This document shows, in pieces, positions 1 to 10,380 of a stretch of DNA of 64,000 nucleotides. The position numbers and the translations under genes are program-made. Source of the stretch: Zygnema cylindricum (lineage: Eukaryota > Streptophyta > Zygnematophyceae > Zygnematales > Zygnemataceae); NCBI GenBank assembly GCA_037447655.1, contig JBBHKE010002637.1, positions 62,001 to 126,000 of the forward strand. Direction: 5' to 3'. A model generated the notes under the pieces. That model was not told the origin of the DNA. It made no database searches and worked only from the letters and a program-made list of their open reading frames with translations. The stretch's first letter is position 1. Every line of letters begins with the position of its first letter.

Positions 1-440
1 CCTCTCTAAATACGGTGTGGTGGAGGTGCCCATTCTCACCTCCTTTCTAAATGCGGTGTGGTAGAGGTGCCCATTCTCACCTCCTCTCTAAATGCGGTGT
101 GGTAGTGGTGCCCATTCTCACCTCCTCTCTAAATGCGGTGTGGTAGAGGTGCCCATTCTCACCTCCTCTCTAAATGCGGTGTGGTAGAGGTGCCCATTCT
201 CACCTCCTCTCTAAATGCGGTGTGGTAGAGGTGCCTATTCTCACCTCCTCTCTAAATGCGGTGTGGTAGAAGTGCCCATTCTCACCTCCTCTCTAAATGC
301 GGTGTGGTAGAGGTGCCCATTCTCACCTCCTCTCTAAGTGCGGTGTGGTAGAGGTGCCCATTCTCACCTCCTCTCTAAATGCGGTGTGGTAGAGGTACCC
401 AGTCTCACCTCCTCTCTAAATGCGGTGTGGTAGAGGTGTC
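1..440. repeat. 41-bp tandem satellite
   Basis: About eleven head-to-tail copies of a 41-bp unit. The marker AAATGCGGTGT recurs at 8, 49, 90, 131 and on to 418 with a constant 41-base step. Copies differ by one to three substitutions (for example TACGG in the first copy, and GTACCCAG in place of GTGCCCAT in the tenth). The array touches the left edge, so its full length is unknown. There are no unique spacers, so it is not a CRISPR-like array. Confidence 0.95.
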
Positions 441-654
441 GCTCCGCTTTGCTCCGACAGGCCGAATGCGAGGCCTTCTTCTGAACAAAAAAATAAATAA
501 TAATAAAATGGATTAAACATATCGTAGAATTTTCCACCAAAATGACATTTTGATAAAAAAAATCATAGAAATAACATTTATTAAAAAAATCACAGAAAAT
601 TGGTAGCCAATGTGACATATTATTTCACACTCAATTGTGGCAGTCTTCGCCTTT

Positions 655-995
655 GTTTTTTGCTCCCCCGCTCCCCTCTCCTTCCCCCTCCCCCTCCTCC
701 CCTTCCCTTTTCCCTTCCCCGTCCCATTCCTCCTCCACCCCCCCCCCCCCCCTTCCTCCTCTCCTTCCTCCTCCCCTTTGCTTTCCTGCTTCCCATTTCC
801 CTCCCTCCCCCTCCTCCCCTTCTCTCTCCCTCTCTTCCTCTGTCTTCTCTTCCCCCTCCCCCTTGTCCCCTCTCCCCCTCCCTCCATCTTCCCCCCTCTA
901 TGAACCTCTTCCTCTCCCCCTTTCTATCCAGCTTCTTCCTTCCCTTCTCCCCCTCCCCTTCCCCCTCCCCTCCCCTCCCCTCCCCTCACCTCTGC
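655..995. repeat. Polypyrimidine (CT-rich) low-complexity tract
   Basis: Almost pure C/T on the plus strand, including a C run near 740 and CCCCT repeats near 965-985. Open frames through it code only for Pro/Ser/Leu-rich (plus) or Gly/Arg/Glu-rich (minus) strings with no domain character, so they are not called as genes. From 441 to 654 the DNA is AT-rich with no recognisable feature. Confidence 0.85.
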
Positions 996-1254
996 CACGG
1001 CGCCATGTGCGCAGATCAGCAAAACGGCGACTGCCAAGATGAGCTTCGGCCACATTCGTCCAAAAATCTGTACTTCGTTCGTACGGTTCCGTACACCTGC
1101 ACACTGCATGTAATCACAGGTGGTTTGTCGGCTTCCTGCAACAATTTCCAGAATTTAAAATTGACATTCGTTTTTATGCAGTGATTGTAAATTCGAATTC
1201 GTACGGAGTATCGAGGAAATGCAATGTTACCGTACGATCGGAAACAGGAATCGC

Positions 1255-1625
1255 AAGAACGCCCGTCGCCTAATATTGCAAAATCTATGTGAGGGAAAAC
1301 TGATTATTTTCTACTGCCGCTGCCACGTGTCACTCTTCCAAACCATGACGTCAATCGAGATCGGAAAGTTTGTTCTCTTTTGTTTCTTCCAAAAGTAGTT
1401 ATGGTGCTACAAAGGCGAAATCCACGTGGCAAGAACGCCCTTCGTCTGCAGGAAAATGCTGCACAGCCTGTGGGAGGGAAAACTTCAAGAACCTCAAGAT
1501 CTATAAATACATTTTACTGCCGGTGCCACGTGTCACTCTCCAAACCATGACGTCAACCCAGATCGGGGAGTATGTTCTCTCTACAGTAGTGTACCTTCTA
1601 AAGGAAATTATGGTGTTATAAAGGT
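1255..1625. repeat. Diverged direct duplication, roughly 175-200 bp
   Basis: The block carrying TGCCACGTGTCACTC, CCAAACCATGACGTCAA and GTTCTCT near 1321-1380 recurs at 1524-1580. The flanking AAGAACGCCC and TTATGGTG motifs are also repeated. Each copy has a CACGTG (G-box) and a TGACGTCA (CRE/TGA-like) hexamer core. The two copies differ by substitutions and small indels. No gene start downstream could be assigned, so any regulatory meaning is speculative. Confidence 0.6.
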
Positions 1626-2126
1626 CATAAAAGACAAACTTTCAATCGGGCAGGATTCGTCGACCTCGTGGCCCTTCTCATGCCTTGCCTGTCAGTTTAT
1701 CAGAGTACGGCTAGTCTGTTGCTTTCGGCACACGTCGTAAATGTTAAGATTCGTACGGTTTTGAAGTACAATGGCACGATTGGTGGTACACCAAAGTACG
1801 AAACTTTGTAAACACTAAACAACCTGATGGAACGCCGTCCTAATTTGCAGCTTTTGGTATACACTCACGCGTACTTTCTCTTAGGTAGCCGTACGGTTTT
1901 GAAGTACGATACCGCGATTGGTGATCCATACATTTCAGCATGGGAGTGAGTACTCCTCCGATGCTATGGCGCATAACGCTTGTTCAGGTTGGATTCCCTA
2001 AATTGTGTGGCATCGATAATCGTACGTCCGTACGCTGAAGGGAAAGCCGAGCCTCCCCGAATGTTGGCGAAACAAACCAGTCTGCCCGCGAGGCAGCAGG
2101 GAACTTTGAGAAAAGCTACAATATAG

Positions 2127-2175
2127 GACAGGACAGTACAGTACTGTACTGTACTGTACTGTACTCTACAGTACT
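2127..2175. repeat. GTACT microsatellite
   Basis: Consecutive GTACT pentamers with a few interruptions. The motif is close to self-complementary (AGTAC/GTACT), so it can form small hairpins. No gene association is visible. Confidence 0.8.
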
Positions 2176-2343
2176 CTAGCAAATAATTCATTTCTTTCAA
2201 TGATTGTCCGTACTCTGTCCAGAAAACGTCCCCACAGATGTACGGACGGCATTCCGTCGCGAGCAGATTGTAATCTGTTTCGCTGTCGCATGCGTAACTT
2301 TGTACGAAAGCGCTTACATGACGCTCTGACGTTTAATAACCTA

Positions 2344-3290
2344 AGGGTACTTTCGCATGTAACCGAAACTTAGTCTTGTTATTTTGTTTTTTATCGAAGA
2401 TTCTCCGTACAAATTTCAGAGCATTCGTATGTAAAGAAATGAAATCGTAACTTTAGATTGTGACGGATGTAGACGTGGGTGTAATTTGTAACGATTGTAG
2501 ACGAGTACAAAACTCGCGACAATTGATGACGTTTACAAAATAGGGACGGTTGTAGACGTCTAGCTACTTGTGACATTGTAGATGTTTAAGGTTTGTGACA
2601 TTTTGACGTCACGCGTACTTATGATAGCGTCGACGTCACAAATTTCACAACATTCCGCCATAGTTTCCCGATTTTGTTTTTTCGTCCGTTCTCACTCTAT
2701 TTGCCACCAAAATAAGCTGGAACACAGCCGAAATAAATATTTTTTATAGATCTTTCATTTGATACCATTCTTGCCTTTTTTCATTGCAAGAATTGTGAGA
2801 TAGACGCGTTAGTGGGAGAGGGAGAGAGAGAGATGCGCTTTCACGCACTTCGCTTTTGCGAAATGGCGTCCGTTGGTCGAAACCCCCTCCACGGCCCCCG
2901 TACAAAAAAAAAAGCACAGGCTGGAAAGGTGCGGTGGGTTTTTTTTTTGGTACACCGCGCTCAAAAATTATAAAAAACATCCGTCATGTGCGACAGCATC
3001 TGACTATTCGTTTACCTCATGGAACTTTATTTAAAATCGCCTCGCGAGGTGATTTAATATAAAGTTTGACGATGAGCTGGAAGGACGCGAAATTGGGTCG
3101 AAATGCGCTAGACGACAAATTGCTTCGCGCTAGACGACAAATTACATTACATTTAAAGTTGTAAAGAAACGCAACTTGTACAGTGTCAATTTCATTTTTT
3201 TGGTACAGCTGCGGATTTTCTCGTTTTTTTCTAAGTTATGGAGGAAAACAACAGAAAATAACTGTAACTTAGCACATGCGAAAGTACCCT
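2344..3290. mobile_element. Non-autonomous TIR element (TA target site, CTCGCGAG palindrome family)
   Basis: A 17-bp perfect terminal inverted repeat, AGGGTACTTTCGCATGT, occupies 2344-2360 and its complement occupies 3274-3290. Each end is bordered by TA (2342-2343 and 3291-3292), as expected of TA-targeting elements. The interior has no transposase frame, a purine tract near 2815, and a palindrome at 3023-3066 centred on CCTCGCGAGG. The organisation matches the element at 53146-53863. Superfamily placement (Tc1/mariner-like by the TA duplication) is inference. Confidence 0.7.
3023..3066. other. 44-bp imperfect palindrome
   Basis: Two 22-base arms centred between 3044 and 3045 on CCTCGCGAGG, with three mismatches per arm. 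It lies inside the TIR element at 2344-3290 and shares its core with the palindromes at 5161 and 53641. Confidence 0.75.
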
Positions 3291-3913
3291 TACAATTTGT
3301 TCGCAGTGAAATACCGCCCGCAAGTGTGAATGATAAAGACCTCGGTGAGATAAAAATATAAAATACGTACTTGTTGTCAAGGTCATAAAAACAAAAAGGA
3401 CGAAAATCGTTATTGTTCAAATCGTGTATTTATTTTTTATTTTTTCCGATTTCTACGTGTAATTCGTGACTTTTGAAAAAATCGCAAAAAAACGCGGAGT
3501 ACTTTCGGTCGAGTAAACTGAACAAAATCTACGGGAAATGTACGGACTTTTACGAGAAATGTACGTTTTTTTACGGAAAATTTACGGACTTTGACAAAAG
3601 ATACGTTGCACTTATTAATACTTCCTTTCCAGTAAAACTGAACAGAAATTTCATGAAAATGTACGGAATTTTATCGAAAATGTACGGACATTTACGAAAA
3701 GGGACGTTGCAGTGTTACACTACTCGCACGCAGTAAGTTTGAAATCTGTAGGAACGTCTTCTTTATTTATTTTTTTAAAAATATTAACCTTTTCCACAAA
3801 AAAAAAAAAAAAAAAAAAAAAAAACACGTACATATACATTTTAAATATATATAAATAAAATAAATAAAATAGATGAATAAATAAAAAATAATAAAAATTA
3901 GATGGATAAAAAA

Positions 3914-4375
3914 TCATTTAAATAAAACAAATAAAATACCCACATTTCCGCAGTCCGTCGGAGGCGTATAGTTCCCTTCAAATGGCGGCGGCAGGTTGGC
4001 GAACAGATGCCACGTCATCACTGCCACGTGGCACGCCTGGACGCCACGTGGCACCTCCACCTCACGCAAAACCTCAAATGTCTCCGAATATTCCCCGGTT
4101 TCCGTTTCAGTTTCCGTTGACACGGAATCCGAAGCTCCGACAGTTCCAACGGAACTGAGTACAGGGACAGGTTCCATGCGGGACTCATCGTCTCGTGAAG
4201 AAGAGTCTCTCTCTCTTCTAAGGTTTTGTGTCACGTGACGCGGGAATCGCGGCGGGGAATCCGGAGGTGATCGCACGTGCGAAAGGGAAGTGACGCTGGG
4301 AAAGAGGGAGGTGGAGATAATGAGGAGGAGGAGAGGGAGGGGAATTGGGAAAAATTTCAAAGGATTTAGTGCCAT
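3914..4375 (-). CDS. Probable first exon of a PNGase A-like glycopeptidase (partial)
   Basis: The open frame starts at the ATG at 4375 and runs 153 codons. Residues 1-31 form a signal peptide: a short positive N-terminus followed by a Leu/Ile-rich hydrophobic core. A Ser/Arg/Thr/Glu-rich linker follows. Near residues 98-145 the segment TFEVLREVEVP, then CHVAVMTWHLFA, then NYTPPTDCG, resembles the start of the mature domain of plant peptide-N4-(N-acetyl-beta-glucosaminyl)asparagine amidase A, where FEVTRPI, CS.LVL.HDFA and PYTPPSDCP are usual. That enzyme releases N-glycans from glycopeptides in secretory or vacuolar compartments. The frame ends just after the DC motif beside candidate donors (GTGGGT, GTATTT). 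No further exon is recognisable between 3913 and the left edge. It is either exon 1 of a gene with a very long intron or a captured fragment. The family call rests on motif memory and is moderate. Confidence 0.5.
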   Translation of the reverse strand: MALNPLKFFPIPLPLLLLIISTSLFPSVTSLSHVRSPPDSPPRFPRHVTQNLRRERDSSSRDDESRMEPVPVLSSVGTVGASDSVSTETETETGEYSETFEVLREVEVPRGVQACHVAVMTWHLFANLPPPFEGNYTPPTDCGNVGILFVLFK

Positions 4376-4429
4376 GATTTTTTTTTTTAATTAAAGTTTT
4401 TATTTTTGATTACTACTTTCTTTTATTTT

Positions 4430-4585
4430 ATTTTTCCACGGAGGAGAGGGGAGAAGGGAGAAGGGAGAAGGGATAAGGGAAAAGGGAAAAGGGAGGGGGA
4501 AGAGGGAGAAGGAAGAGGGAAAGGGGGAGGGTCGGAGGGGAAGGGAAGGGAAAGGGAGGGAGGAAGGAGAAGAGAGTAGGACGCA
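4430..4585. repeat. GA-rich low-complexity tract
   Basis: Polypurine on the plus strand (GGGAGAAG and GGGAAAAG repeats). It lies just upstream of the PNGase A-like exon, which reads leftward, so it may form part of that exon's upstream region. No coding character. Confidence 0.75.
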
Positions 4586-5160
4586 GAATTTTACTCATTT
4601 TTAAATTTGTGAGATACGCACGTGCGAAAGACTCCGAAGATTTGCTGAAACGGAAGTCGACTCGCGGGAAATTGGGAACGCAATAATGCACATATCGTAC
4701 TTTATTGTCGTATAGGCGTACGATATTCGAGCTGGTTACGGAGAAAAAGGTCATACGGGTAAAGTACGGATCAAGATGAATAGTACGCAAAGATGCTTTT
4801 TTAAACTGACGTGGATGTACGGAATCCAAAAAAATACTTAGAATGTTTCATATTTTATGAATTGGTTTTCTCCCTAGTTGTTCAATACGCGCGATTTTTT
4901 CCTTTTTTCCAGTTTCTACGTATTGTACGTGACTTTTCAAAAGATCGCAAAAAAACGTCTACTTTAAACTGAAACTGAATATTTACGGAAACTCAGAGAT
5001 CTCCTTCACTCTGCTGACTTTCAGGAAAAAACCGTATTTCTTTTCGGCAAAGATTTTACGGTCACCTTGTCCGAAGGCACGTGACTTTGGGGGCGTGTGA
5101 AAATTTTCATTTTTCATCTACACATGTGTCTATCGTCCAAGTGTAACGAATTGACTGGTT

Positions 5161-5409
5161 CTGTATTGGTGAACCCACCTCGCGGAGGTGGGTTCACCAA
5201 TACAGAGGCGCATGGAGCAATTGCTTCGCAGATGAAGACCAAAATGTAATCGGACGGTCGACATCTTCTCCCGGATACTTGGAGAATCGTTATCCTATTT
5301 TCTGTAATGTTGTTTTTCAAGAAACTCACGAAAATATAGTACGGCATGGTACAAGCAAGTACAAATTTCTGTATTAAACCTCACTTTTCGCCTGATGTAA
5401 CCATACCCT
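5161..5409. mobile_element. Relic of the palindrome-bearing TIR element
   Basis: A perfect stem-loop with 21-base arms (5161-5181 and 5185-5205) around a GCG loop is followed by GCAATTGCTTCG, a TGTAATGTTGTTTTTC stretch and AACCTCACTTTTCGC. The same elements occur in the same order at 53641-53863. The right end reads ACCCT at 5405-5409 followed by TA. The left terminus could not be found, so this is a truncated or decayed copy. The rest of 4586-5160 shows nothing recognisable. Confidence 0.6.
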
Positions 5410-5410
5410 T

Positions 5411-5577
5411 AAACGTCTTTTCTCCGTACACATTTGTTCGATTTTCAATTTGAGACCGCCAATCGGAAGCTGAGAATGTTACCTTTCAATCGCAACCGTC
5501 AGATCCACGATCGGACTAGTGTGTACGGAGAAAAGATGGTTTGAGTGGCAAAAATAACAATAACACTAATAGGTACT
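5411..5577. mobile_element. Partial MITE of the CACCG/TTAGTGTT family
   Basis: It carries the internal inverted pair CTTTTCTCCGTACACA (near 5416) and GTGTACGGAGAAAAGATG (near 5521), together with the conserved interior ATTTTCAATTTGAGACCGCC. It ends in AACACTAATAG. The same body recurs at 6745-6969 and 54060-54262, but here the outer CACCG terminus is eroded. Confidence 0.6.
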
Positions 5578-6744
5578 GTACCTATAGGCTTATAGGCATA
5601 GGTATGAGCTGCCCGGAAAAAATAAAAACGTCAAAAACAAAATTCCGTGGACAAGTGCCTACAGTACGGACAAATCGGGACTTTGGACTGACGCAAAGTT
5701 TGATTTTGTCGGTGGCTTATGTACGACAAATATAGGTCAAGAATTAAGGTTCGGCTCCAATTAGGCACACTTGTTCTTGTCCAAAGTCAGATCGTCCGTA
5801 CGATGCGTCCTTGGTACAACCCTTGGTACGGACCTTTCAAATTTCCAGCCAATCATTGCTCGTCGCGCTGCCTTAAAGCGACAAAAACAGTAAACGAACT
5901 ACTTTTTTTTTTTTTTTTACTACGGCTGTCCTCAAAAAATTTTCTCTGACCGATTCCTAAAATTTTGACGAATCGCGTAACGATTTTGCGACGCCGAAAA
6001 TTTTGTTCCTCGAAATTAAAAAAAATAAAAAAATCATGAATAGTGACATTTTTTGTCCTTTTATTTAGAGTTTTTTGTTATTTACGCCCGACAACATGAT
6101 TGGCCCGCTAGATTTTCTAGCGGGTGTCGCAATCGAAGAGCTTTTCCGGGTTTGTTTTCTACGGCTCGTCGTATCCTGCCGTACAAACCGATTTTTGGAC
6201 AGAGTTGTGTCCCTCGTGGGAGCCGAGCCCGTTCGTACACTGTTCACCACCGACAAATAGAGTAGGACCCTAAAGATAGAGCCAAAATAGAGACCGTATG
6301 AAATCGTACGGCAAAAGACCTAATTTTAAGGAAAGGCTGTCGGCTTGCACGTTTCTCGCCTCCAATGGTGGGAAAACGCAGAAACGACAAAAAAATAAAA
6401 TAATCCACGTGCAAACTCAATGATTGGCAGAGGTGGGGAAATCTAGGGGGATCCGTTTTCATAAATGTACTTTTGTACTTTCTTAAATTAAAACAAACTG
6501 GAATGCTCTAAAATTGCCCCTTAAGTATATTTTATAGCCGTCATAAAATGGATTTTTTTTGTCGTATTCGGATTTGATCCCCAAAATCATTACCTTTGGT
6601 CCTTCTATATTCACCAACAAATAGGGGTCTGAATCAATCAAAGAATAGGTGACACGTGTCCGTCAGTCTTCGAATTACGGTTAGGCGGTTAGTTGGAGAA
6701 GTTCAGCCCATACGTACGGAAAAGCTGTACATTTTTGAGCTGTA

Positions 6745-6969
6745 CACCGTATATCGCTATTAGTGTTGATAATATTTTCGCCACTTAAAAGTTAAAACAT
6801 ATTTTCTCCGTACACACTTGTCCGATTTTCAATTTGAGACCGCCAATTGGAAGCTGAGAATCTTACCTTTCAATCGAAACCGTCAGATCCACAATCCGAC
6901 AAGTGTGTACGGAGAAAAGATGTTTTTAAGTGGCGAAAAAAACATTAACACTAATGGCTATTCACGGTG
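6745..6969. mobile_element. Complete TA-flanked MITE, 225 bp
   Basis: The left end CACCGTATATCGCTATTAGT and right end ACTAATGGCTATTCACGGTG form imperfect terminal inverted repeats, each bordered by TA. A second inner inverted pair (TTTTCTCCGTACACACTTGT / ACAAGTGTGTACGGAGAAAA) brackets the centre, so the whole element can fold. It has no coding capacity. 5578-6744 otherwise holds only AT-rich DNA with a 9-bp hairpin (CCCGCTAGA/TCTAGCGGG) near 6104-6124. Confidence 0.75.
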
Positions 6970-7559
6970 TACTGTACTGTAGCCAAGTGACAACTGTCTT
7001 TACAAGAATACCATTGGTCCAACTCGAGAGACAAAAAAGTCCTTCTCAAAAAGAGCCGCCACACGCTATTTTGTCTTTTTGCTAGACGACAAAAAATCAG
7101 ATTTGTTTCTAGTCAGACTTTTGTCCCGACGCGCTCCTTTCATATGCTGGATTCACACTAGAAACGGATGGTGAATGAGATGAAGAAATGAATGTCCTTT
7201 TTTTTTGTTTGGACGTGAATTGCCCTTGACGTCATCTCACGTCAACAAAAACGTCGCGATGTGGTTCAAGTTGCCGTACGATTTAGCGCCGATGACTCGA
7301 ATCCGTCCGTACCAAACCATCGTGTTTCACCCGTACAACAACAAATAATTTTTCCAAGGTGACCGATCGAGGCCCCCAAATAAAAAAAGAGGTGTAAAAA
7401 AAAAAAAAAACAAACAAACCTCACCCGAAAAAAATTTAGCTACAAAAACAAACAACCTGCAAAGTCCTGTATGAACAAAACTTTCGTTTTCCTTACACTT
7501 TCTTTTCTTTTCAGTTTTTCGCTTTCTTTTAACACTAAACATTAAACTTACTTTTCTTT

Positions 7560-7885
7560 TACTTTTTTTTCTCCACTCTTTCACTTTCTTTCCCTCCCAA
7601 TCTTCCCTCCCACCTTCCCAATCTGCCCTCCCTCCTTCCCTCTCTACCTCCCTCCCTCTCTCTCTCCCTTCCTCCCTCTCAACATCCCTCTTCTCTCTCA
7701 CCCTCCCTCCCTCCCTCCCTCTCTCCCAATCTGCCCTCCCTAACTCCCTCCCTCACTCCCTTCTGTTATCCCTCGCCTCCCTCCCTCCCTCCCTCCCTCC
7801 CTCACTCCCTCCTTCCCTCCCTCAATCACTCCTTCCCTCCCTCCCTCCTTCCCTCCCTCCCAATCTGCCCTTACTCCCTCTCTCC
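7560..7885. repeat. CCCT-rich low-complexity tract
   Basis: Plus-strand runs of CCCTCCCT with interspersed CAATCTGCCCTCC. The minus-strand open frame across it is Arg/Glu/Gly-rich and is taken as an artefact. The stretches 6970-7559 and 7886-8847 contain no recognisable gene; a short GTCAAAT-type repeat lies at about 8650-8703. Confidence 0.8.
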
Positions 7886-8847
7886 TTTGCTAGGAAGAAG
7901 AGCGATGTAATGTGTGCACTTTTTCCCGTATTAAGTGATTGACCAATTAGTACTAAACAAAGTTCATTTGTGCATTTTAAATAACTGTTATAACGAGAAG
8001 TCACCTTCTTCCCTTTGCTTCTCTTTCATTTTCTTGTTCTTTTTTGTTTCTCCTATCTTTTAATTGCTTCGATTTTTATCCCCTCCCATGATTTTCTCAC
8101 CTCAGATAATGGCCCACACCACACTCATTAGTCGCACATCACTTTTCTCAATTTGATTCCCTTAGCACATAAAACAAAAACAAAACATCATTTTTGGAAG
8201 CATAGGACTGGAGTATGGAGTATAATTTACAGTATCACAAAACTGGTTGTGTGGCCTTATTGAAGCTCATTGTATACATGGTTTCAAAGGAGATTATTTC
8301 TCTCTACATTTTGTCTATGTTTCCCTTTTAAATTCCATACTTTTTATTGTGTGTTTTCGGGGACCTATCCGATCCGACAGAGCACAGAAAAGCATTTTTG
8401 TCTTCCAACATTTATCAATAGTCCCTTTGAACTCCATCCCTTTCAAGACTTTGTAGAGGCCTCCTTATTTTTTCCAAGCTCTGGAAGAAATTGATTTCTT
8501 CCAGTGTCCACAAAAACTCTGTTTGAAACGTTTTTCTTACTAGACTCCCTCTTGTTCGCTTATATTTAAACATATTTCTGGATTTAATGGTGGTATTGTA
8601 ATTGTCGTTATGTATGTTGTAGGATGCAATCAAATATTGATGTTAAACGTCAAATGTCAAATTCCAATGTCGAATGTCAAATGTCAAATGACAACGTCAA
8701 ATGTTGCTGTTGGTTTGTTGTTTGCACATCAAAGTTTTTCTTATGGAGGAGGGATTCAAAAAGACCATGTGACTGGTTTCTATTCAAAAGATTTCTATTA
8801 AAAAAACTATCTCCTGCGGCTGGTGCAATGGATGTAATTGATGTAGT

Positions 8848-8998
8848 GGGCCCTACATGTTAGGGTTTTTTAAGAGTTTAGTGTGTTCTTAAGAGATTTT
8901 ACGAGTCTGTGTACTTCTGAAGGGGCCCTACATGTTAGGGTTTTTTAAGAGTTCAGTGTGTTCTTAAGAGATTTTACGAGTGTGTGTACTTCCTAAGG
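8848..8998. repeat. 75-bp tandem duplication
   Basis: Two adjacent copies beginning GGGCCCTACATGTTAGGG at 8848 and 8923, differing at a few positions. It is a simple recent duplication with no coding content. Confidence 0.85.
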
Positions 8999-9249
8999 CC
9001 CAAATTTTCGCCATATGGGGCTGAGGTCTAACTTGAAACTTTATATAATCCGCCAAAATGCCACATACTACAAGAAGAGTATGAAAAAAAGCTATAGCGT
9101 ACGTCAGGAACTATAAATAAACAGTTTTGACCTTTGACAGACAATTGGGAAAACTTTTTAAACAAATAAAAAGATAACAATATGAAGCCATTGGGATTAA
9201 AAAGACAAAACAGGTAAAAAAGAAAGGTTTTTATATAAGTTTTTTTTTT

Positions 9250-9479
9250 TTAATAATTAGTACATTCGGCCATAGTTAAAACAAGGATAGCTGTCCATCC
9301 CGAAAAAGGATGAGAGCTTTTTCCTTTTCCCGTCGAATCGTCATATTGCTCCCACAAATATCCCGTTTGGTAATATAGGGTTCTGATATTTCTCCAAAAC
9401 CAAATAATAGCCCATTCCAACTTTTCATCTTTAATGCAAATATCTTTGAAAATATTCATTTCCAATTCCAAAATTATAA
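9250..9479 (-). CDS. Terminal exon of glucosidase I-like (GH63) mannosyl-oligosaccharide glucosidase, isolated
   Basis: On the minus strand a possible acceptor (ACGCAG, exon from 9479) opens a frame ending in TAA at 9250-9252. The C-terminal part reads QTGYLWEQYDDSTGKG, then HPFSGWTAILVLTMAE. This matches the C-terminus of ER mannosyl-oligosaccharide glucosidase (GCS1/MOGS), where TGFLWEQY...G.G...PF.GWTSLV.L.MAE is typical. That enzyme removes the outermost glucose from the Glc3Man9GlcNAc2 glycan in the ER. No other GH63 exon is recognised to the right (5' direction) within 5 kb; that stretch is filled with repeats. It is therefore either the last exon of a gene with a huge upstream intron or a stranded fragment. 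Family recognition is fairly strong; functionality is unproven. Confidence 0.55.
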
Positions 9480-9983
9480 CTGCGTTTTCGCATAAAAAAA
9501 AAAATAACTCGCATGATTCTGGTTATTTTCAAGATTTATTTAATCCTAGAGGGGAGGGAGGGAAGGAGGGAGGGAGAAAGGGAGGGTGGGCGGGCAGATT
9601 GGGCTAAACCGCTGAAGGGACGCAGAGAGAGGGAGGTTTCGGATGGTAGTCGGATGGGAGATGGGCGGCGTTAGGTGGGTGAGGAAAGTTGTTTTACCTG
9701 CTGGAGGTAAGAAGTGGGGAAATCGTTTCTTCGAAGTTAAAAAAAAAGTTTTAGTTGTATTTTTTTTACATTTCATTTTAGATGATTTTGATTGGATATT
9801 TGATATTGGGTCACCATTTAAAACATTTCGTTAGAGTACGGATCATACATTCGAGATATGACTTCGTGTTTCTTCTAAGTCGGAATTCTGCATTCCAAAA
9901 AGGCTTTCCAGAAAAGAGGATGAATGACCACAGTTGTCAAGTTTTGACGCACTCGACCGTACGTTTTGTCCGTCGCTACTCTC

Positions 9984-10380
9984 TACGAAGTGTACGATTA
10001 CTCGAGTTCTCGTCACAAAACTTGAGTAGCTTACAACTTTTGATGGTGTATTTCAGTTTTTGGTTTTCTCTGTTACAAACTTTACAGGGGCATCGAAATG
10101 CTTCTGGAAGACATGCACGTGAAACTGACGATCTATGTATTACCAGCTGAAGCACGCTGAACCTTCTGGATTCCGTATCTTTGCGTCATGAAAACAAAAA
10201 TACAGCTCATGGAACTGTTTCCCCCTACAACCGGTTCGCCACAGCTGTTTAGCAGGCAGTAAAGACTAAATACGAATTTACAAATGGGGAAAAGCTGCCC
10301 CCGCACTTAAATTTGTTGGAGAGCACCTATCGTCAAAATACAGTTCGATGCCTTCGATCCAGCGAGCTTCTGGCAATCTG
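9984..10380. repeat. Dispersed repeat R1, copy 1
   Basis: A block of about 400 bp starting TACGAAGTGTACGATTACTC and ending TCTGGCAATCTG recurs almost identically at 26325-26741. This copy lacks a segment of about 20 bases present in copy 2 (after GAGCACCTA). Its right end abuts the foldback element exactly at 10381. No protein is recognised in it. A GA-rich tract sits just upstream at 9545-9600. Confidence 0.85.

Noticed and set aside
1-440. CRISPR-like array
   Set aside because: The units are contiguous 41-bp repeats with no unique spacers, and the genome is eukaryotic.
600-1184. 194-codon plus-strand frame and its minus-strand counterparts
   Set aside because: Composition is dictated by the polypyrimidine tract; three overlapping frames are open for the same reason.
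7327-7701. 124-codon minus-strand frame
   Set aside because: Arg/Glu/Gly-rich translation of a CCCT repeat; no support as a gene.
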